DNA of 64,000 nt from Microbacterium sp. zg-B96 (lineage in GTDB: Bacteria; Actinomycetota; Actinomycetes; Actinomycetales; Microbacteriaceae): positions 1,860,001-1,924,000 of the forward strand of contig NZ_CP126738.1 of NCBI RefSeq assembly GCF_030246865.1, in the 5' to 3' direction. The position numbers and the translations under genes were made by a program. Position 1 is the first letter of the stretch; every line of letters starts with the position of its first letter. Below are positions 62,316 to 64,000 of this stretch, piece after piece. The notes under the pieces are model-generated. The model did no database searches, had not been told where the DNA came from, and was given only the letters and a program-made list of their open reading frames with translations.

Positions 62316-64000
62316 CTACCCGCGCAGCACCACACCGGCGCCGACGTACACCAGCGCCACGTCGATCAGCCCCATCGGCACACCGTGCTTCTCGTGGTAG
62401 GCGCGGCGGTACAGCTCCAGCTGCACCATGCGCTGCTCCCGCTCCGCGGCGCTGCCGGGAGGGCGGCCGGTCTTCCAGTCGACGATCTCGATGCGCTCCC
62501 CGCGGCGGTAGACCGCGTCGAGCTTGCAGATGATGACATGGTCGCGGCCATCCGGCCCGGTCATGGTGAAGTCGATCTCGGTCTCCACCGCGATCGGGCG
62601 CAGCGGCGCCCATTCGGTGGCGGCGAACGCCTCCTTCAGGGCCGCCATCGCCGCGGCGTCGTCGCCCGACAGCGGCGCGGATCCGTCGGCCGATTCGTCG
62701 TCGGACTCCCACAGTGCGTCGTCTGCGGAGGAGCCGGCGCCGACCAGGCCGGAGCGGTGCTCCACCCAGGCGTGGAAGAGCGTACCCAGCCGCGTCTGCC
62801 GGAAGGGTCGCTCCGGCAGCGGACGCGCGATGGCGGCGACCGTGCCGGCGAAGTCGGCGACGAAGTCCTTGTACCGCGACGCCGGGATGCGGGTGGGCGC
62901 CGACCGCACCCGGTCGGCGGCCCTGGCGGCGCGCTCGGCCAGCAGCAGCTCCAGCTCCGGGTGCGCAGCAGGGCGGTCGGCCTCGCGGGCGGCGGCGACC
63001 GTGGCCGCCGCGGTGCGGACGACCTCGGCGCGTGAACCCAGCGGGTCGATCGGCCAGGTCAACAGCCGCCGCTCCCCGAGGTAGGGGTTCTCGTCGGTCA
63101 CCGGGGCGGGCGGCTCGATGCCGAGCGCGTCGGCCATCTCCACGAGGAACACGCTGGGGTCGCGGGCACTGCGCGTGCCGGACCAGCTCGACCCTGTCAG
63201 CAGCAGGTGATCGCGGGCGCGGGTGACCGCGACGTACGCGAGCCGCCGGTCCTCCTCCAGCTGCCGGGCGCGCTGGGCGGCGATGAAGTCCTCCAGCGCC
63301 AGCTTCAGCGCCTGCTGGGTGGGCGCGTCCTCACGCCCCCACTGCAGCCGCGGCAGCCACGGCGCGTCACCGCGGAACTCGTACGGCAGCACACCGAACG
63401 CGAGCCACCCCTTGGTGTCCTTCGCCGCCGACGGCAGCTCGTCCTTGACCAGGCGCACCACCGCGACGGCATCCCACTCCAGCCCTTTGGAGCCGTGGAT
63501 GGTCAGCAGTTGCACCACATCGTCCTCGGGCGGCTCGGTGCGCGGGGCGAACTCGTCGAGCTTCTCGGCGTGGTCCAGCCATGCCAGCAGGCTCGTGAGC
63601 GACCCGGTCTCATCGGCGGCGAGGAACCCGTGCAGCTCGTCGACGAACGCCCGCAGCTGCTCCGAGGCGATGCGCGCCGGCCCGCGGGCTTCGTTGGCGG
63701 CCAGCTCCACATCCAGCCGCAGCTCCAGCTCGATCAGGCGCACCAGTTCCGGGATCGGCAGCCGCGCCGCCCGGCGGAGGCCCGCGAACACGGCACCGGC
63801 CTCGCGCAGCCGCTCCCGCGCGGCGGGGGTGAACTCCGCCAGCCAGCCGTGGTCGGCGGGGTGGCGCAGCACGAAGTCGAGCGCATCGATGAGCGACCCC
63901 TGATCCTCGCCCGCGGAGCCGCGCATCCGCTCGGCGACCTCGGGCGCCAGGGGCTTGAGGGCATGATCGTGGCGCACGATGCGGCGCGCCAGCTGGGCGA
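62316..64000 (-). CDS. AdnAB-type helicase-nuclease, 3' part (AdnB-like)
   Basis: Runs off the right edge. At least 561 C-terminal residues are present: UvrD C-terminal helicase region with motif V TIHGSKGLEWDAVAVVRLVKDELP and motif VI EEDRRLAYVAVTRARDHLLLTGSSW, then a RecB-like nuclease (KLDAVYRRGERIEIVDWKTGRPP, with the D and DxK residues and Q-L-E-L-Y). Layout and location after nudC match the mycobacterial double-strand-break resection subunit AdnB (Rv3201c). The N-terminal Walker A part is outside. Confidence 0.85.
   Translation of the reverse strand, partial: AQLARRIVRHDHALKPLAPEVAERMRGSAGEDQGSLIDALDFVLRHPADHGWLAEFTPAARERLREAGAVFAGLRRAARLPIPELVRLIELELRLDVELAANEARGPARIASEQLRAFVDELHGFLAADETGSLTSLLAWLDHAEKLDEFAPRTEPPEDDVVQLLTIHGSKGLEWDAVAVVRLVKDELPSAAKDTKGWLAFGVLPYEFRGDAPWLPRLQWGREDAPTQQALKLALEDFIAAQRARQLEEDRRLAYVAVTRARDHLLLTGSSWSGTRSARDPSVFLVEMADALGIEPPAPVTDENPYLGERRLLTWPIDPLGSRAEVVRTAAATVAAAREADRPAAHPELELLLAERAARAADRVRSAPTRIPASRYKDFVADFAGTVAAIARPLPERPFRQTRLGTLFHAWVEHRSGLVGAGSSADDALWESDDESADGSAPLSGDDAAAMAALKEAFAATEWAPLRPIAVETEIDFTMTGPDGRDHVIICKLDAVYRRGERIEIVDWKTGRPPGSAAEREQRMVQLELYRRAYHEKHGVPMGLIDVALVYVGAGVVLRG

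Overview
The window is high-GC (about 70%), gene-dense actinobacterial chromosome. The family content points to Microbacteriaceae, most likely Microbacterium or a close relative. The evidence is a C50-carotenoid operon of the corynebacterial/Microbacterium type with a CrtR-like MarR regulator, a multi-domain LigD with Ku, a small Tad pilus locus, DUF3039, DUF222-HNH and DUF4192 proteins, and a block whose order I remember from the Mycobacterium tuberculosis Rv3193c-Rv3201c region. The genus is inferred, not proven. I see no phage, insertion sequence, CRISPR or replication origin.

Layout. 1-6.2 kb: a flavin-dependent oxidoreductase coupled to a trehalose-synthase-like GH13 enzyme, a nucleotidyltransferase, an ArsR-VOC operon with a clear operator, a YdeI/DUF1905 protein and an orphan amino-acid-type binding lipoprotein. 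6.2-9.1 kb: a gene graveyard. It holds a methyltransferase remnant cut after motif I, a ClpP C-terminal stub and an Erm-type rRNA methylase stub joined back to back, a DUF1294 gene bracketed by a 23-bp direct repeat, and a frameshifted hypothetical gene. 9.7-14.2 kb: a minus-strand Tad pilus operon (tadA-tadB-tadC-flp-tadE-tadE-tadG). 14.3-17.8 kb: an F420-type oxidoreductase, a universal stress protein, an FNT channel, tRNA-Leu and a DedA protein. 17.8-21.2 kb: divergent ku and ligD (non-homologous end joining). 21.2-25.8 kb: a cation efflux protein, rdgB, rph, murI and pncB. 25.8-29.1 kb: DUF3039 and an ABC-2 type exporter. 29.2-41.4 kb: a nucleotidyltransferase, an EcsC-like protein, DUF4192, an HNH endonuclease, maltokinase, then a wall-polymer cluster (three CDP-glycerol-glycerophosphotransferase-like proteins and a GT2 enzyme). 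41.4-45.6 kb: an HtrA protease, a PLP aminotransferase, a nitrilase-family hydrolase and DUF6328. 45.7-51.9 kb: initiator tRNA and its terminator, crtR-like regulator, and the operon idi-crtE-crtB-crtI-crtYe-crtYf-crtEb. 51.9-64 kb: UPF0182, PDZ-Lon protease, DUF2342, a cyclodehydratase-like protein overlapping uvrD2 on the other strand, nudC, a phosphotransferase, and the start-truncated end of an AdnAB-type helicase-nuclease.

Genes working together: the seven carotenoid genes are linked by 1-4 base overlaps. They should convert DMAPP/IPP through GGPP, phytoene and lycopene to a C50 product such as decaprenoxanthin. The Tad genes build a thin pilus, but no prepilin peptidase lies here. Ku with LigD forms a two-component end-joining system. 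UvrD2 and the AdnAB-type protein add helicase/nuclease repair functions.

Four signals cut across genes. Many starts are leaderless, with a TANNNT box 5-7 bases before ATG or GTG. The heptamer GGATGCC/GGCATCC is strongly over-represented. Several hairpins contain start or stop codons. The mosaic graveyard at 6-9 kb suggests past recombination.
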